A stretch of 64,000 bases of DNA, taken from assembly GCF_036850765.1 (NCBI RefSeq), contig NC_089492.1:183102106-183166105 (forward strand), written 5' to 3'. This DNA is from Saccopteryx bilineata (lineage: Eukaryota; Chordata; Mammalia; Chiroptera; Emballonuridae). Position numbers and translations under genes: made by a program. Below, in pieces: positions 61,546 through 64,000 of the stretch (the stretch's first letter is position 1; each line of letters opens with the position of its first letter). The notes beneath the pieces are model-generated. The model had not been told where the DNA came from and searched no databases. It was given only the letters and a program-made list of their open reading frames with translations.

Positions 61546-62329
61546 AAAAAATTTTATGTTACAGTTTTTGAATTATGCTTTTTAGAATTCATAAAAAAGG
61601 GTTAAAAAATTAAAAAAATGACAAAAAAGTTATCTTTTTATATATATAGATACATTCAGAATAAGATTTAGTAAATTTGACAGGTCCCAGAGCGAATGTG
61701 TTAAGTTTTTTCATTCTTGTGTTTATGAGAAACATGAGCCTGCTGTGTCCTAGCGATTTCTTCAATGTTTGGGCATATATTTGAAAGGCAAACTCTCATT
61801 TCCTCATCAATATATTGAAGAATTCCTCTCTTTTTACTTTTAATTGTGTTGGAGGTAGAAAATCCTAATTCACATAAATAGGATGTTGAAAATTGTGGTA
61901 AAATTTCAAAGCTTTTTAAGATATTGCCACATATTCTTCTTTTATAAAAATCCAAAAGGCTTCAAGAGACAATTTCTCATGTTTAATCATCAATCCAAAA
62001 CCCCCACCATACATATCATCTTAACTTTACACCAAAGGATAGAAGAAATTTGCCTCCAGTCTTTCCAGGGAACATGGGAGATAAACAATCCAGCACCACA
62101 GCTGAACAGCCTTTTCCAACCTAATCAGGCAAGTGAGGTGGGGGGTTGGGCAAACTGTCAGCTTACAGCCAATTCCCCACACCTCTGTCCCCCAAAAATC
62201 TAAACTCCAAAAGCCCTGTTGAATTTTTGGTCCCCAACAGGCACATATTTCTCTGGAATACCATAGGGCGCACCTGAAAATCTTCTAGGGTGCACCAGTG
62301 TGCCCTGGTGCACACTTTGAGAACCACTG
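61546..62329 (-). mobile_element. hAT copy 2, right part with terminal repeat
   Basis: Matches hAT copy 1 from about 12585: 'ttttatgttacagtttttgaattatgctttttagaattcataaaa'. It has a single copy of the 80-bp unit, then jumps from the equivalent of 13097 to 13704 (an internal deletion of about 600 bp). The right end '...actttgagaaccactg' is at 62329. A hATC remnant ([20 protein letters not shown]) reads on the minus strand at 61701-61955. Confidence 0.88.
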
Positions 62330-62679
62330 GTATAAGATATATGATGTAAATCTATACTTTATTTTAGCCTGTCCTATGTCTTTTTAACTTTTTGAAATGT
62401 CTTGCTTTTTTAGAAGTTTATATTTTTTTAATGTAGTCAAATCTGTTCAGTTTTTTTCTTGTTGCTTCTGGATTGTGTCTCTTTTAAAAGGACAGTTTCT
62501 GATGCACATTTGGCTTTTTATTTAGAGCAGGGTTGCTCCTGGGTTTGTGGCATATCATGGGATTTTTTTCTGGAATAGTCTGGGCTCCCTGTACATTATT
62601 ACAGGCTAGTAACTTGGTCTGAAAAAGGTTTCTAGTGCCCAGCCTGGGGTCTTGAGGCTGTATCTCTAGCACTCCCTCT

Positions 62680-62925
62680 GGGCACCACAGAACAGACACC
62701 CAACTCTAACAGGCCTCCAGAGCTGAGAAAAGCGTGTGTCTATGGAAGAGGCATTGAACAGATCCATCAACCCCCCACAGGCCTCAGAAGAAATAAACCC
62801 TACCAACACCTCCATCTGGGAGTTCTGGCCTCCAGAATTTATAGAGACAATAAATTCCTGTTGTTGAAGCCACTCAGACCGTGACACTTTGTTACAGCAG
62901 CCCTCTGAAACTAATACACACATTT
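62680..62925 (+). repeat. MaLR/MLT1-like LTR fragment
   Basis: 'tctggcctccagaatttatagagacaataaattcctgttgttgaagccactcag...acactttgttacagcagccctctgaaactaatac' is the recognisable 3' part of a widespread mammalian MaLR-type LTR. Diverged. Confidence 0.55.
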
Positions 62926-64000
62926 CAGGACTGCTCTGAAGCATCACCTGAAGGCCTTTCTTAGCCCTCAGCCTGGATAACTTTTTATAAATGCTGTAAC
63001 TAATTTGGATGTGGTTAACAAAATGTTACATTTTGTAGACATTCAATTACACATGCATTTGATATTGTCCTTTTCTTTTCATATTTTGCACATGATATTA
63101 TTTTTTTCCAGGACTCAAACATTTTTCTAGTTCCGGGGACAACTTGCAGGCCTTAAGTTCCTGCCTGTGGCATCAAATGAATCAAACGCTCCTTAGCATC
63201 CTGAGCTTGTTTCTGCAGCAGGGCCTAGCACCATGGGCATAATTGACACTCCCTTGTGTGTCTCTTATAAGACTTTCTATTCCTTGAGGACCAGTCTCTA
63301 CCATATTTCTCTTAGTATGCCACCTGCATGACATCTAACATGCAGCTGGTTGTTCCGTAGACTCTTTTAATGAACAAATGGGCAATTTTTTTTTTTTTAC
63401 AAATTCCACTTTTTAAAATTGCTATGTGTGTGGCCACAAGTCATGTTTCTACTTTACAACTTAGAAGCAAGTAATAACAAAACATGAAACAAACAAACAA
63501 AACTGAGGGCACAGTTTTTACACGTGAGGAAATTTATACTAGGAGGAAAACCCCACATTTTACAGCATGAGAAAAAAACCCTGTCATCCTGCTAATCCTA
63601 AGGAGTAGCTGCTAAGTACTACTAGTAAGTAAGCTAACAGGACTTCCATCTCTCTTGGCCTTTCCCCAAATCTTGGTTCAAGGAGGTGAATCTTGCATTG
63701 GGTTCAACTTAATGGTTTAGAATAAATGCTAGAGAAAGAAGGCCAGGGAGGAGAAAAACGCCAAAATCACAGTGGTGGAAATGAGTGACCTCTAGAAAGA
63801 GGTGGGCACATAGGGAAGGGGAGGGTGAAGTGGGCAGGGAAGGCAGTGGCTGGTATGACAATGATGCTGTGGAAGAGGTCATAAGCAGGTAAGCAACCAC
63901 ACACATGTTGAGAGACTACCGTCTAAAATAACAGTAAGTACTGGTGTGCATGATCTCCCTCCACCCTCCTGACAGCTATGCAATGCAGTTATTATTCTCC
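62926..64000. other. Intergenic, unique
   Basis: No repeat or gene recognised up to the window end. Confidence 0.4.

Noticed and set aside
33866..64000. A second host gene (for example the next gene in the human MCUR1 region)
   Set aside because: No exon with known protein similarity and flanking splice sites was found; the stretch appears intergenic.

Overview
This window is mammalian nuclear DNA and carries one recognisable host gene. The organism is almost certainly a bat. The dominant repeats are three related tRNA-derived SINE families whose heads and tails resemble chiropteran SINEs. There is also a VES-like SINE, a SPIN-type hAT miniature element and several other hAT and mariner-type non-autonomous DNA transposons, plus young L1s with an active-looking history. 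From memory, the two longest SINE families look like those of horseshoe and Old World leaf-nosed bats (Rhinolophus/Hipposideros group). That finer placement is an inference, not something the sequence proves.

The gene is MCUR1 (CCDC90A), mitochondrial calcium uniporter regulator 1, on the + strand. Exon 1 lies upstream of the window. Exons 2-9 (9730-33865) are all present with consensus splice sites and one continuous frame of 220 complete codons before the stop. They encode the DUF1640 coiled-coil body and the C-terminal inner-membrane anchor.

Layout: 1-9729 is intron 1, holding a 5'-truncated young L1 (1822-5007) and an ancient L1M with nested SINEs. 9850-14327 is intron 2, holding a complete 1.66-kb hAT element with terminal inverted repeats and an 8-bp target duplication. 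14328-16614 holds exons 3-6. 16615-29846 is intron 6. It contains an apparently full-length 8.5-kb antisense L1 whose target-site duplication includes the last two bases of exon 6 and the whole 5' splice site. 29847-33865 holds exons 7-9. 33866-64000 is downstream intergenic DNA with no gene I can recognise. It is rich in SINEs, MIRs, a SPIN element with a perfect target duplication, two more miniature DNA transposons, and a second full-length-type L1 (51985 to about 58625) with an intact ORF1 and a broken ORF2. This last L1 lies in a nested block that appears to split a second, internally deleted copy of the hAT element.

By hand delimitation about half of the window is interspersed repeat. 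No tRNA, rRNA, CRISPR or bacterial-type system is present. The most interesting signals are the L1 insertion that duplicated the MCUR1 exon 6 splice donor, the stop codon overlapping a poly(A) signal in MCUR1, the nested or split hAT locus, and SINEs with a variable internal repeat.
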